A DNA stretch of 64,000 bases, taken from the NCBI RefSeq assembly GCF_900109375.1, contig NZ_FOAB01000001.1:806001-870000 (forward strand), written 5' to 3'. The notes under the pieces are model-generated. The model was not told the origin of the DNA. It did no database searches and was given only the letters and a program-made list of their open reading frames with translations. This DNA comes from Aquimarina amphilecti. Lineage in GTDB: Bacteria; Bacteroidota; Bacteroidia; Flavobacteriales; Flavobacteriaceae. Positions 17,321 to 26,255 of this stretch are shown piece after piece. The position numbers and the translations under genes are program-made. Position 1 is the stretch's first letter, and each line of letters opens with the position of its first letter.

Positions 17321-18474
17321 CTTTTCAAAATCACTTTTTGCATCTTTGATTTCCCAACAATTAGATAACTATTTTCTTTTTCAGATACTTCTAGAACCTG
17401 AACATTGTTAACACTATCAATACTTTTATACAAGAAATCAAAAACTATCCTTCTAAGCCCTTTATATTTATCAATATTATAATCTATAGTAGGTAATCCT
17501 TTGTTATATATAGCTTCTTCTATTGGAGAGACCTCATACTCATCTATTAACACAACTGGAGTTTTCTTCTGTTTTGACTTATATTTTTTATATCGTACAT
17601 AAGTCTTTTTAAAAATAAACTCCTTAATTATTACTTTTGCATACTCGATATTCCCTTTAATATATCCCAGAACAGATTTTTTGGGATATATAATTTGATG
17701 TTCAAAATTATATATATGATTACACCACTCACGCTTATAGCTTAAATCTCCCATCCCCATTTCGTAAGATTTATGATCATTTTCTATCAACCAATCTAAT
17801 TTTTTATAAATCTCTACACTCCCTAAACTAAACTTAGAATAATCAATATCATAAGATGATATAGCACTGAATAACCTATTCTGAAAATGATGATTTAAGG
17901 AAACTATTATAGGCTGGTCATTATTAAATGCAACAAATAAAGATGCTTTTTTTTCATTAATTAGTGAGAAGTACATTTTCTTATAGTAATCCCATCTTAA
18001 AAGAGTTTGGCTTACATCATTACGCTCCTCAAACCTTCTAACTAGCATTTTTTCTAGGCAATCCATAAAAAGTTCATATTCCTCTTTTTCTATGGCTCCA
18101 TAGTATGTTTTATATTTAACATCAAAACACGTTTCTAATCTTTTAATTCTTCTTCGTATTCCTTTAGCATTACTTCTAAAACGATGTTTAATATAAGCAT
18201 CTGCACTACTGAAACCATTAAGAAAAATAGCATAACCTTTAAAAAATTGATCAACTTTTTTAACAGTCAGATTAGTAGTGTCTAAATTTGGTTTTAAATA
18301 ATCTGGAATAAAAAAAACAGAATACAGACTATCAGGGTTTTCTACCAAATTATTACTGAAATCCTGGTTGACAATAGGTTTCTCATCTTTTTCAGATTGT
18401 AGTTCCGAAAAAATCTTTGGTATTGTACATTTTTCATAAAGCTGAAAAAAATAATCTATACTTTCTTTTTTCAT
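17317..18474 (-). CDS. FemAB/GNAT-fold acyltransferase 2
   Basis: 385 residues, no signal peptide or membrane segment. The central part (about 95-250) has the GNAT_6/FemAB-like pattern: a basic HRFRSNAKGIRRRIKRLE helix, VAFNNDQPIIVSLNHHFQNRLFSAISSYD, then YKKLDWLIENDHKSYEMGMGDLSYKREW. Family members transfer aminoacyl or acyl groups to amino groups of envelope precursors. The start overlaps the stop of the other FemAB-like gene by 4 bp. The C-terminal 100 residues are not recognisable to me. Donor and acceptor are unknown; the nearby carrier protein is a candidate donor. Confidence 0.65.
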   Translation of the reverse strand: MKKESIDYFFQLYEKCTIPKIFSELQSEKDEKPIVNQDFSNNLVENPDSLYSVFFIPDYLKPNLDTTNLTVKKVDQFFKGYAIFLNGFSSADAYIKHRFRSNAKGIRRRIKRLETCFDVKYKTYYGAIEKEEYELFMDCLEKMLVRRFEERNDVSQTLLRWDYYKKMYFSLINEKKASLFVAFNNDQPIIVSLNHHFQNRLFSAISSYDIDYSKFSLGSVEIYKKLDWLIENDHKSYEMGMGDLSYKREWCNHIYNFEHQIIYPKKSVLGYIKGNIEYAKVIIKEFIFKKTYVRYKKYKSKQKKTPVVLIDEYEVSPIEEAIYNKGLPTIDYNIDKYKGLRRIVFDFLYKSIDSVNNVQVLEVSEKENSYLIVGKSKMQKVILKS

Positions 18475-19562
18475 CTATTATTCAATCTATAAAATGGAAA
18501 AAAGTAATTCTTTAAATCATCTTTGTCTACATTTTTATATTCTTCATTGGATGACAAACATAATTCATCATATATCTCTTTATTTACAATCTTCCTTCCG
18601 GTACAAAACATAACGTCATCATCTTTTGGAAAAAGAGACTTTTTATTTTTATACAAACCATCTCCATCCTTCATTCCTCCTCCAAGAACATAATGCCTTT
18701 TATCATTCTTAACAGCCCACTCTATAACCTTTACTCTTAAAAAATCATTAGGTCTATAACTAAAATATTCTGCATTGGTACCACCTAAAAATGCAAAAAT
18801 TATATCCTTATAGTTTATTATTAATTCTACAGAAATAGGTATATCTTCATAATACACTACAACGATAGAAAAATTATCCAAGTTTGATAATATTAGATCT
18901 TCAAAATAAGTACTAGAAAAAAAGTAAATGCTATCAGCATTATTTCTAGTCATGGTAGCTACATAAATATCATTAAAAATCGTTATAATTTCCTTAGTTA
19001 TTTGGTCTTTATGAAAAACCTTAAAATCCAAGTTATAATTTACTGCCTTTCTATAGTTATTTCTTACTTTAGGCAGAAATGCATTCCACTGATCTTCAAA
19101 ATTATCTAATAAAAGTCCTTTTACATTAGATAACGTTTTTATCAATGACCCAGAATAATTTTCATGATTTTCGTTTAAACTAAATCTTACAAACTCTGTT
19201 ACCACCATATTTTGGTTATACCAACTATCTACCTGTTTCCAAAACTCCACAAGATCATCTGAGGTAACATCCTCATTATAAAGCGGCCCACTATATCCGT
19301 ATGGGCTAATAACATCTTTATACGGATACTCTTTCTCATTTATTTTTATCCTTCTCAAGACAAAAGGCATCATTATGATTGGGGCATCATTTTTTTCAAA
19401 CAAAAAGCATCTCAATTCATCAGAATCTTTTTCGGAATGACGTAAATGCTCTATAGAATAATAGACATTGTTATTCCATTCTTTTTTAAGAAGTGATTTG
19501 TATTTCAAAACCTCTGAACCATCATCAAGATCTTTTATTAATATTTTGTAGTTTTTATCCAA
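18471..19562 (-). CDS. FemAB-like (GNAT-fold) acyltransferase 1
   Basis: 363 residues, cytoplasmic. DVISPYGYSGPLYNED (about 80-95) and the C-terminal half with RNNYRKAVNYNL and FLRVKVIEWAVKNDKRHYVLGGGMKDGDGLYKNKKSLFP match the lipid II:glycine glycyltransferase/BioF2-like family. FemAB enzymes classically use aminoacyl-tRNA, but polysaccharide-locus members have untested donors. It lies 46 bp after the flavin-type oxidoreductase and overlaps the next FemAB-like gene, so the three form one transcript. A role in attaching an amino acid or acyl group to a sugar amine is an inference. Confidence 0.7.
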   Translation of the reverse strand: MDKNYKILIKDLDDGSEVLKYKSLLKKEWNNNVYYSIEHLRHSEKDSDELRCFLFEKNDAPIIMMPFVLRRIKINEKEYPYKDVISPYGYSGPLYNEDVTSDDLVEFWKQVDSWYNQNMVVTEFVRFSLNENHENYSGSLIKTLSNVKGLLLDNFEDQWNAFLPKVRNNYRKAVNYNLDFKVFHKDQITKEIITIFNDIYVATMTRNNADSIYFFSSTYFEDLILSNLDNFSIVVVYYEDIPISVELIINYKDIIFAFLGGTNAEYFSYRPNDFLRVKVIEWAVKNDKRHYVLGGGMKDGDGLYKNKKSLFPKDDDVMFCTGRKIVNKEIYDELCLSSNEEYKNVDKDDLKNYFFPFYRLNNR

Positions 19563-19608
19563 TGCTAAGGTTGTTTATTAGTAATTCGTTTATTGATTGA
19601 TTCTTTTG

Positions 19609-21183
19609 CTATTCCTTCATTACTTTTTGATTAAAATAATTATATACTTTTCCAGCTAATAGATTTGAAAGCCATATAATTCTGCCGCAATGTTCGACAT
19701 GCCATACTGCTTTCCCATCAAAAATATTACCTGCTAATAAAGGACCAACTATGTGTAAATTCTCGGAAGCCTCTAGAGATTCATTAACATCAAAACCTAT
19801 ATTAGATTCATTAGGAACACATAACTTATTGGCAATAACTCTGCTCAGTAACGTGGGTATGTCTGAAGCATTTAACTTTGTACCACCAATACAATTAAAA
19901 ACAATATGTACCGGATCTTTACTTATCTTATTTGTTTTTGATTTTGTATCCAGATATTCTAAAGAGTATTGATGATCTGCACCTTTCTTAATATCAATAA
20001 ATCTTCCTGCGATATGCTCAAAACGACTTTCTTCCTTTAGAATATCAATAGTTTTAGAATAATGATATCCAGCACAACGTTGCCTTCTACCAATATCATT
20101 ACCATATAAACAGGCAAATTTCCTAAGTTCTTCTTCATTTAATTTTCTTAACAAAGAACCAAATGCACTAGAAATAATATCCACTGTTGATGCAGCTCCT
20201 AAATGAATTTCATCTGCTATATCTAAATCTTTATATGTAGCTTCTGCTATTTGTTCGGCACTTAAACTCTCATGATTACCAAGAGCTATTAAGTTTTCGG
20301 GAGAATATCTTTTTTTACCTTCTTCATCAATAATCGAATCCGGTGATAACCCCTGTGTAGAAAGCAATGTAAACTTATTGATTCTAGATTTTAGGTTTTC
20401 TAAATCATTTAACTTATAGAGCATTTCTAATCCACTGGCATTTGCCCCTACTATTAAAGCATTGACATCTTTTACTTCTTTATTTTCTAAGAAAGTATCA
20501 AGTTTTTTTAATACTTCTTTTAAACAAGGCTTGTAAGGATTATTAATAAAAATTAAATTGTCATCCGATATTAAATCCTCATTTTTCCATAATTGCAAAG
20601 TAGGCAGAGAACCAACAGAAAGAATTACTTTTTCTGAAATGATTTCTTCCTTGTTCTGAAGAGTTATCCTGTACTCATCTTTATTTTTCTCTAAATCAAT
20701 TACTTCAGAAGTAATATAATCTACAGAGATACTATTATTTTTTTGAGCTTCTTCAATATTATTTTTTATTTTTTGATCAATATAACATCCAAAAAAGCGT
20801 CGTGGTATAAATAAATTTTCCCATTCATTATTCTTTAATCTCTCTTTATGTGTAGAGAGCCATTCTAATGACAATTCTCCTCCATCAGATCTAAATTCTT
20901 CTAATAACCATTCTTTATTAAGATTTAGCCATTCTACAAACTTGGTCAATTCTGGTTCTGGCAAAAAATTCTTAAGAGAAGTAATTAATAAAACTGAAAA
21001 ACCTGATCTTATACCATATGGTATTCCTGTGTAAAATTCTGGATACTTATCTATAATTGTTAATGATATTTTCTTATCAATTGGGTTTTCTTTTAACTGA
21101 TCAAGAAAATGCAAAATGGTAAATGACGATGAGATACCAGATCCAATAAAAGTGATATCTGTGTGGTTCGTTTCAAAATCCAT
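19609..21183 (-). CDS. FAD/NAD(P)-binding oxidoreductase (COG4529-like)
   Basis: 524 residues. The N-terminal dinucleotide-binding site ITFIGSGISSSFTILHFL (about 10-27) is followed by a second nucleotide-binding-like segment ALIVGANASGLEML (about 242-255). A late FNCIGGTKL and LHIVGPLLAGNIFDG segment are typical of the FAD/NAD(P)-binding domain family that includes YdhS. Such proteins are poorly characterised. Its place 3 bp after the NeuD-like acetyltransferase and before two FemAB-like transferases suggests that it oxidises a sugar, an amino acid or a carrier-bound acyl group used by the locus. The substrate cannot be read from sequence. Confidence 0.7.
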   Translation of the reverse strand: MDFETNHTDITFIGSGISSSFTILHFLDQLKENPIDKKISLTIIDKYPEFYTGIPYGIRSGFSVLLITSLKNFLPEPELTKFVEWLNLNKEWLLEEFRSDGGELSLEWLSTHKERLKNNEWENLFIPRRFFGCYIDQKIKNNIEEAQKNNSISVDYITSEVIDLEKNKDEYRITLQNKEEIISEKVILSVGSLPTLQLWKNEDLISDDNLIFINNPYKPCLKEVLKKLDTFLENKEVKDVNALIVGANASGLEMLYKLNDLENLKSRINKFTLLSTQGLSPDSIIDEEGKKRYSPENLIALGNHESLSAEQIAEATYKDLDIADEIHLGAASTVDIISSAFGSLLRKLNEEELRKFACLYGNDIGRRQRCAGYHYSKTIDILKEESRFEHIAGRFIDIKKGADHQYSLEYLDTKSKTNKISKDPVHIVFNCIGGTKLNASDIPTLLSRVIANKLCVPNESNIGFDVNESLEASENLHIVGPLLAGNIFDGKAVWHVEHCGRIIWLSNLLAGKVYNYFNQKVMKE

Positions 21184-21186
21184 AAA

Positions 21187-21831
21187 CTATGGTTTTTTTG
21201 TTTTTATTACGCGAGCTGGATTACCAACTACAGTCGTATATTCTGGAACATCTTTAATTATTACTGTTCCTGCCCCTATTAATGTTTCTTTCCCTATTTC
21301 TTTAACACCTGTCATAGCAGTTACTCCCATACCAACATACGCATTTTTTCTTACATTTATTAAAGCACCTATATTAACCCCAGAAGACATAAAAACTCCA
21401 TCCTCTAGCGTAACATGATGAGCAATAGTACTATCCATATTAATCATTATGTAATTGCCAATAGTAGTATGAGGCATTACAATATTGCCAGCTAACATAT
21501 AGACTGCTTCTCCTATTGTGACATCAGGAGCTATGGACACAGTATGATGTAAAAAACCTGGTATACCATATCCTTCTTTTTTTAAGGTAGATAAATATTC
21601 TACTCTTACAGCATTCACACCTATAGGACAATAGACATCTTGAATTTTGTTTTTGAACTCATCCAAAAATAAATCCTTATACTTACCTATAACAGGTATA
21701 TTAATAACATCTTTTCCTATTAAATCTGGGTTATCATCAATAAAACCGATAATATTTACTCCAGCTTCTTTTAGGTAAGATGCATATACCTGACCTTGAG
21801 TTCCTGCTCCAATTATTACAGCATTTTTCAC
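21187..21831 (-). CDS. NeuD/PglD-family sugar O/N-acyltransferase
   Basis: 214 residues. An N-terminal Rossmann-like part (VIIGAGTQGQVYASYLKEAG) and a C-terminal left-handed beta-helix of hexapeptide repeats (IGEAVYMLAGNIVMPHTTIGNYIMINMDSTI and following) end in VVGNPARVI. The histidine pair in STIAHHVTLEDGV (His about 137-138) is where PglD has its catalytic base. With the PglF-like and PglE-like enzymes encoded at 11120-14193 it could complete UDP-N,N'-diacetylbacillosamine. It could also use a different acyl donor. It is encoded just after a PglC-like transferase, as in Campylobacter pgl-type order. Confidence 0.85.
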   Translation of the reverse strand: MKNAVIIGAGTQGQVYASYLKEAGVNIIGFIDDNPDLIGKDVINIPVIGKYKDLFLDEFKNKIQDVYCPIGVNAVRVEYLSTLKKEGYGIPGFLHHTVSIAPDVTIGEAVYMLAGNIVMPHTTIGNYIMINMDSTIAHHVTLEDGVFMSSGVNIGALINVRKNAYVGMGVTAMTGVKEIGKETLIGAGTVIIKDVPEYTTVVGNPARVIKTKKP

Positions 21832-21872
21832 TTTATTATAATATTGTTTTTAGTGGTTTCTTATTCTATTGG

Positions 21873-22478
21873 TTAATTATTACCTGTAAAAGTAGGCATA
21901 TTTACATTTTCGCCGTTATTTATATCTTCTTTGAACAGGACCTTTCTTATGGTCATTAAAATAATCTTCAAATCAAGTTTAAAACTTCTGTTTTCAGTAT
22001 ACCAAACATCCAATTTAAACTTCTCGTCCCAAGAAATCGCATTACGCCCATTTACCTGTGCCCATCCTGTTATACCTGGCCTAACATCATGTCTTTTTTT
22101 CTGAAATTCATTGTATAGAGGTAAATATTTTACTAAAAGAGGTCTGGGTCCTATCAAACTCATATCACCCTTAATTACATTAAACAACTGTGGTATTTCA
22201 TCTAAAGAATATTTTCTTATGAACTTACCTGTTTTTGTAATTCTCTTTTCAAAAGGTAGTAATTCTCCATGTTCATCCTTTTTATCATTCATACTTTTAA
22301 ACTTGATAATCTTGAAAATCCTTTCATTTTTACCAGGTCTTGATTGAAAAAAGAATGGTTTGCCATTATTTACTATCATTAACAATACTATTAAAAGTAA
22401 TATTAATGGGGATAGCATAAGGACACCTATAAAACAAAGTGCAAAATCTATAAAACGTTTTATAAATGAATTATACAT
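21873..22478 (-). CDS. PglC-like phosphoglycosyl transferase (initiating sugar transferase) A
   Basis: 201 residues, the compact monotopic form. A re-entrant N-terminal membrane helix (about 10-33) is followed by KFKSMND, the catalytic Asp-Glu pair in YSLDEIPQL, then GDMSLIGPRPLL and RPGITGWAQVNGRN. This family transfers a sugar phosphate from UDP-sugar to undecaprenyl phosphate and starts repeat-unit synthesis at the inner membrane. Together with the PglD-like neighbour, UDP-diNAcBac is the likely substrate. It lies 6 bp after the carrier-protein gene. A close paralogue is encoded at 25394-25999. Confidence 0.93.
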   Translation of the reverse strand: MYNSFIKRFIDFALCFIGVLMLSPLILLLIVLLMIVNNGKPFFFQSRPGKNERIFKIIKFKSMNDKKDEHGELLPFEKRITKTGKFIRKYSLDEIPQLFNVIKGDMSLIGPRPLLVKYLPLYNEFQKKRHDVRPGITGWAQVNGRNAISWDEKFKLDVWYTENRSFKLDLKIILMTIRKVLFKEDINNGENVNMPTFTGNN

Positions 22479-22484
22479 ATAAAT

Positions 22485-22733
22485 CTAAGCTTGTAATTCA
22501 GATTCTATACTATTAATCAAATCTCCAACATTATTCATATTCATCAAATCCATTAACTTGAATTTGATATTAAATGTTTTTTCTACCTCAGTAATAATCA
22601 TCATATGCGTAATAGATTCCCATCCATCTACATCATTTGCTGTAGTTTCATCAGAAAGTTGAAAATTTTCATGTTCTAACACAGAAACAAATGCTGTTTT
22701 TACTTTAGATAAAATCTCTTCTCTACTCATCAA
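22485..22733 (-). CDS. Acyl/aminoacyl carrier protein (DltC-like)
   Basis: 82 residues, acidic, four-helix carrier protein. The 4'-phosphopantetheine attachment serine is in VDGWESITHMMII (Ser about 40). Here Glu precedes the serine where Asp is most common, and the W-[DE]-S-x-x-H form is that of stand-alone carrier proteins rather than the fatty-acid AcpP (DSL). It lies 20 bp after an adenylation enzyme in the same transcript, so it is most likely loaded by it. No phosphopantetheinyl transferase gene is in the window, so a genomic one would be needed. Confidence 0.9.
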   Translation of the reverse strand: MMSREEILSKVKTAFVSVLEHENFQLSDETTANDVDGWESITHMMIITEVEKTFNIKFKLMDLMNMNNVGDLINSIESELQA

Positions 22734-22753
22734 TTGGTCTTTTTTTTAGTTGT

Positions 22754-24250
22754 TTAATTTATATTAAAATGTTTTCTTAATTCTTTTCTATCAATCTTTC
22801 CATTAATACTATGCGGAAATTCTTTTATAAATCGAACATGCATAGGTATCATATAAGATGGCATTTTTATTTTCATGTAATCAAAGATATATTCACTATC
22901 AAATTCTTCAGATTCGATAGCTAAACCCAATTCAGCATTACCTAAAGCATTCGTTATATCTAGCGCTACCATATTTACTTTCTGCTCTGATTTAAATTTT
23001 GCATGAAATTCAATTTCAGCAAGTTCTACTCTGTATCCTCTAATTTTAACTTGAAAATCTGCTCTACCAACATACAAAAAATCTCCTTCTTCATCCTTCA
23101 GACACAAATCTCCTGTTTTATAATATCTAACGCTTTTCCCATTTTCATTCTTCATAAAAAAACTTTGAGCATTTCGTTCTTCATTCTTCCAGTACCCAGG
23201 TGTGATTTGAGGTCCTCCTAAACATAATTCACCAGTTTCGCCGATAACAACCTCTTCATTATTTTCATCTACAACAAGATACAATGTATCTTGTTGTGGA
23301 GTACCGATTGCTATTATACCATTATGTGACTTCGTATCTGTATTTTTGTGATAAGGATAAAAACCACTATACACAGTAAACTCGGTTGGACCGTAGTAAT
23401 TGAATATTTTACAATTAGGAAGACAGTCACTCCATTCTTTTGCTATATCACTATGCAACGCTCCACCACCAAAACTACAATACCTAACATCAGGAGCATT
23501 TATCTCTCCAAAATAAGGGCGTAAATAATTTATAATTGATGGTACCATTGTTAGCACAGTAAGTTTTTCTTCATTAATTAATTTAAAAATATAAAAATAC
23601 TTAATTGCTCCTTTAGGAATAGTATACATGCACGATCCTGATAACAATGGAAACAAATAAGTAACTACAGAAAAATCAAAAGTAAGTTCGAACATTTGTA
23701 AACATCGATCTGAAGGAATCAGGTTGAATGTTGATTCTACATCAATTGCTCCTACTAAAGCTTGTACATTATCAAAAGTTATTGGCACACCTTTAGGTAA
23801 ACCTGTAGTTCCGGATGTAAAGAGAATATACGCCAATTGATCGCCAGAAAACTGCTTTGGTGTTAAATTTATTTCTGTATCTACAATTCCTTTAGAAGCA
23901 ATAACGCGATAATCCTTATATACTGAATTGTCAGAAGAATCTAATACATATTTTGTTTCTGTAAGTTCAAATACTTTAGCATTTCTCTCAAAAGGAACTT
24001 CTGGATTTACAGGTACATACGCCTTCCCCTCTAACCACAGCGCTATAATACTGGCATATGTTAGGAGATCATCATTAGTAACTAAACCAATGAGTTTTTC
24101 TGAATCCTCAATTTCAGTTGTAATCGCTAATCTAATTTTGGATATTTCTAAAGCAAAATCTTGATAAGTATAGAAAACACCATTAATACACAACACATTA
24201 TGATCTACATGCTTTTCTATTGATTCTTGTAATCTTTTTACGAACTCCAT
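22754..24250 (-). CDS. Amino-acid-type adenylation enzyme (DltA/AlmE-like)
   Basis: 498 residues, a free-standing A domain. P-loop ILFTSGTTGLPKG (about 142-154), aromatic/binding motif NYYGPTEFTVY (about 284-294), YKTGD (about 377-381) and GRADFQVKIRGYRVE (about 395-409), with the catalytic lysine in SINGKIDRKE near 485. In the A4 region FELTFDFSVV the aspartate near residue 192 aligns with the residue that holds the alpha-amino group in amino-acid A domains. It should therefore activate an amino acid rather than a fatty acid and load it on the carrier protein encoded next. Substrate identity is not decided by the sequence alone. Confidence 0.85.
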   Translation of the reverse strand: MEFVKRLQESIEKHVDHNVLCINGVFYTYQDFALEISKIRLAITTEIEDSEKLIGLVTNDDLLTYASIIALWLEGKAYVPVNPEVPFERNAKVFELTETKYVLDSSDNSVYKDYRVIASKGIVDTEINLTPKQFSGDQLAYILFTSGTTGLPKGVPITFDNVQALVGAIDVESTFNLIPSDRCLQMFELTFDFSVVTYLFPLLSGSCMYTIPKGAIKYFYIFKLINEEKLTVLTMVPSIINYLRPYFGEINAPDVRYCSFGGGALHSDIAKEWSDCLPNCKIFNYYGPTEFTVYSGFYPYHKNTDTKSHNGIIAIGTPQQDTLYLVVDENNEEVVIGETGELCLGGPQITPGYWKNEERNAQSFFMKNENGKSVRYYKTGDLCLKDEEGDFLYVGRADFQVKIRGYRVELAEIEFHAKFKSEQKVNMVALDITNALGNAELGLAIESEEFDSEYIFDYMKIKMPSYMIPMHVRFIKEFPHSINGKIDRKELRKHFNIN

Positions 24251-24274
24251 TTGCTTGTTTATTATTCAATTGGT

Positions 24275-25372
24275 TTAATAAAAATGACCATCTCGATTTA
24301 ACATTTCAAAATTCTCTGAATCTATTGTTGTATCGTTATGTGCTAATCCTTTTTTAGTCACTTTATGAGTAAAAATTGTCCTGTATCTTTTAGTGATATT
24401 ATCGGATAATTTAGTGTCATCCGTGAATATGAATGTCCTTTTTTGTTTCACAAAATTTTCCATCAACGCATCAACACAAGCATCGTAATTCTGATCATCC
24501 TTAACCAAAAAATACTTTATATTAAACTCATTATAATTAATAACATAAGATAAAAAACCAATAATTTCTTTTCCTCTAACAATTTTTAAATTATGAAGAT
24601 AAATATTATTACTAATACCCGTCTGTAATGATTTATGTGGATGTTTATCTGGTACTGGAGTTTGTAAATATTGATTAGCATCAATCTGCCAATTAACATA
24701 CTCTTTACTCTTATAAATCAGATCACTATCCAAAAGAGGCTTTATAAATTCCCAAGTTTCATTATCTAACTGGTTTACAAACTCATATGAAAGCGAACTT
24801 ACACTTTTCTTGAATTTAGATGTATTTAATAATCTAATTGCCCATCCTGTAAAACTATCAAACCTATCTAATATAAATTTAAATGATTTTAAAAACTTAA
24901 ACCTTCCTATCAACATAGACGCATCTAAGCTAAAAAATATGGTATACCTTAATCTTGAAGCGATTACTTTAAAAGGTTGTTTCTCATAAAATGTAGTAAC
25001 ATTTTCGGCGTATGATTTTATTAAAACTTGTTTACCGGTAAGGTTAACAGCTTCATTATAGATATAAGTCCCTAATACTGTGTCTTTATATGATTTATGC
25101 ACCCACCAAGAAATCATCCAATACACTTTTTTAGGATCTCCATCCTTTACATTCAATAAATCCGGAAACATGAAAATAAAAGAAATCATCTTTTCTCTTT
25201 CATATCCAATTACGCCGCAATAATCATCTTCCTGAATTCTATTATTAGCAACTAACCACAAAGCCTTACTTTTAGGTAATGGAGCTAAATCATTTTTCCA
25301 ATAAGTATTTTTATCAATAGCTTCACGTAACATCTTTTTCGTTAAGCCTATAACTTGTAAATCCTTACTCAT
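24275..25372 (-). CDS. GNAT-like protein of the decoration module
   Basis: 365 residues, no signal peptide. Residues about 65-150 (SWWVHKSYKDTVLGTYIYNEA, then SYAENVTTFYEKQPFKVI) resemble GNAT motif A and the following helix, with the 'end of molecule' YEKxxFKV feature. The C-terminal half may be a second, degenerate GNAT domain (ILYLHNLKIVRGKEIIGFLSYVI-like strand order). It lies between a phosphoglycosyl transferase and the adenylation enzyme with short gaps, so it is co-transcribed. An N-acyltransferase acting on a sugar nucleotide is likely, but the assignment is by pattern only. Confidence 0.5.
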   Translation of the reverse strand: MSKDLQVIGLTKKMLREAIDKNTYWKNDLAPLPKSKALWLVANNRIQEDDYCGVIGYEREKMISFIFMFPDLLNVKDGDPKKVYWMISWWVHKSYKDTVLGTYIYNEAVNLTGKQVLIKSYAENVTTFYEKQPFKVIASRLRYTIFFSLDASMLIGRFKFLKSFKFILDRFDSFTGWAIRLLNTSKFKKSVSSLSYEFVNQLDNETWEFIKPLLDSDLIYKSKEYVNWQIDANQYLQTPVPDKHPHKSLQTGISNNIYLHNLKIVRGKEIIGFLSYVINYNEFNIKYFLVKDDQNYDACVDALMENFVKQKRTFIFTDDTKLSDNITKRYRTIFTHKVTKKGLAHNDTTIDSENFEMLNRDGHFY

Positions 25373-25393
25373 TTTTTTATTACTATAATATAA

Positions 25394-25999
25394 CTAATTA
25401 GTACCATTAAACCACTCTGATGTTAGTTCTTTGGACAAATTAACATCTTCTTTTTTTAATACTTTCTTTAAAGTAAGCCCTAATATCTTTAGATCAAACA
25501 AAAAACTATAATTCTCTACATACCAAACATCATATTCGAATTTCTTTTTCCAAGTAATAGAATTTCTACCATTAACTTGTGCCCATCCTGTGATTCCTGG
25601 TCGTACATTGTGTCTTTTCTTCTGCGTTTCGTTATAAACAGGTAAGTATTCAATAATAAGTGGTCTCGGACCAATTAAAGACATATCACCTTTTAACACA
25701 TTTATAAGTTGAGGAATTTCATCAAGCGAGGTTTTCCTAACGAAGGTACCCACGGTAGTCATTCTATCCTTATCGGGTAATAAATTACCTTGATCATCTT
25801 TTAGATCATTCATCGTTTTAAACTTAATGATACTAAATATTTTTTCTGATTTACCAGGACGTCTTTGTACAAAAAATGGTTTTCCATTATTGGCTATTGC
25901 CAGAAACATTACTAACAACAAAAATATAGGACCAATACATATCAATAGCATCAAAGAAATACTAAAATCAAAAACCCTTTTAAAAAAATACTTATACAC
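25394..25999 (-). CDS. PglC-like phosphoglycosyl transferase (initiating sugar transferase) B
   Basis: 201 residues, same length and architecture as the enzyme at 21873-22478. N-terminal membrane helix, KFKTMND, TSLDEIPQL, GDMSLIGPRPLI and RPGITGWAQVNGRN. The two are clearly recent paralogues, with near-identical motifs throughout. Having two initiating enzymes in one transcript suggests two repeat units, two sugar substrates, or redundancy. A -7 box at 26163-26170 would give it its own promoter and a leader of about 160 nt. Confidence 0.92.
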   Translation of the reverse strand: MYKYFFKRVFDFSISLMLLICIGPIFLLLVMFLAIANNGKPFFVQRRPGKSEKIFSIIKFKTMNDLKDDQGNLLPDKDRMTTVGTFVRKTSLDEIPQLINVLKGDMSLIGPRPLIIEYLPVYNETQKKRHNVRPGITGWAQVNGRNSITWKKKFEYDVWYVENYSFLFDLKILGLTLKKVLKKEDVNLSKELTSEWFNGTN

Positions 26000-26162
26000 C
26001 TTTTTTCTAGTTAAAAATGACTACAATAAAAACCACGGAATAAACTCCATGTCATACTTTTATACTTAAAAAACGGGGGAAATAAAATAGATAAACGATT
26101 AATAGCTGTCAGGGGGGATGCAGTGATCATCATATCTATAATTCTATCGTTAGAATCGCTGG

Positions 26163-26170
26163 CAAATATA
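26163..26170 (-). promoter_or_regulatory. Candidate promoter for the module 25999 to 17317
   Basis: CAAATATA on the plus strand reads TATATTTG on the minus strand, an exact TAnnTTTG -7 box. A -33 TTTG is not obvious. The resulting leader of about 155 nt contains G-runs (GGGGGAAAT and AGGGGGGATG) that could form structure. Confidence 0.4.
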
Positions 26171-26255
26171 CAATGTATATTTTACTTTTTTAACTTAAAT
26201 TAACTACTTTTTAATAAAAAACAATAAGCGAATAAAATTTATTTTCCTAAACTAA

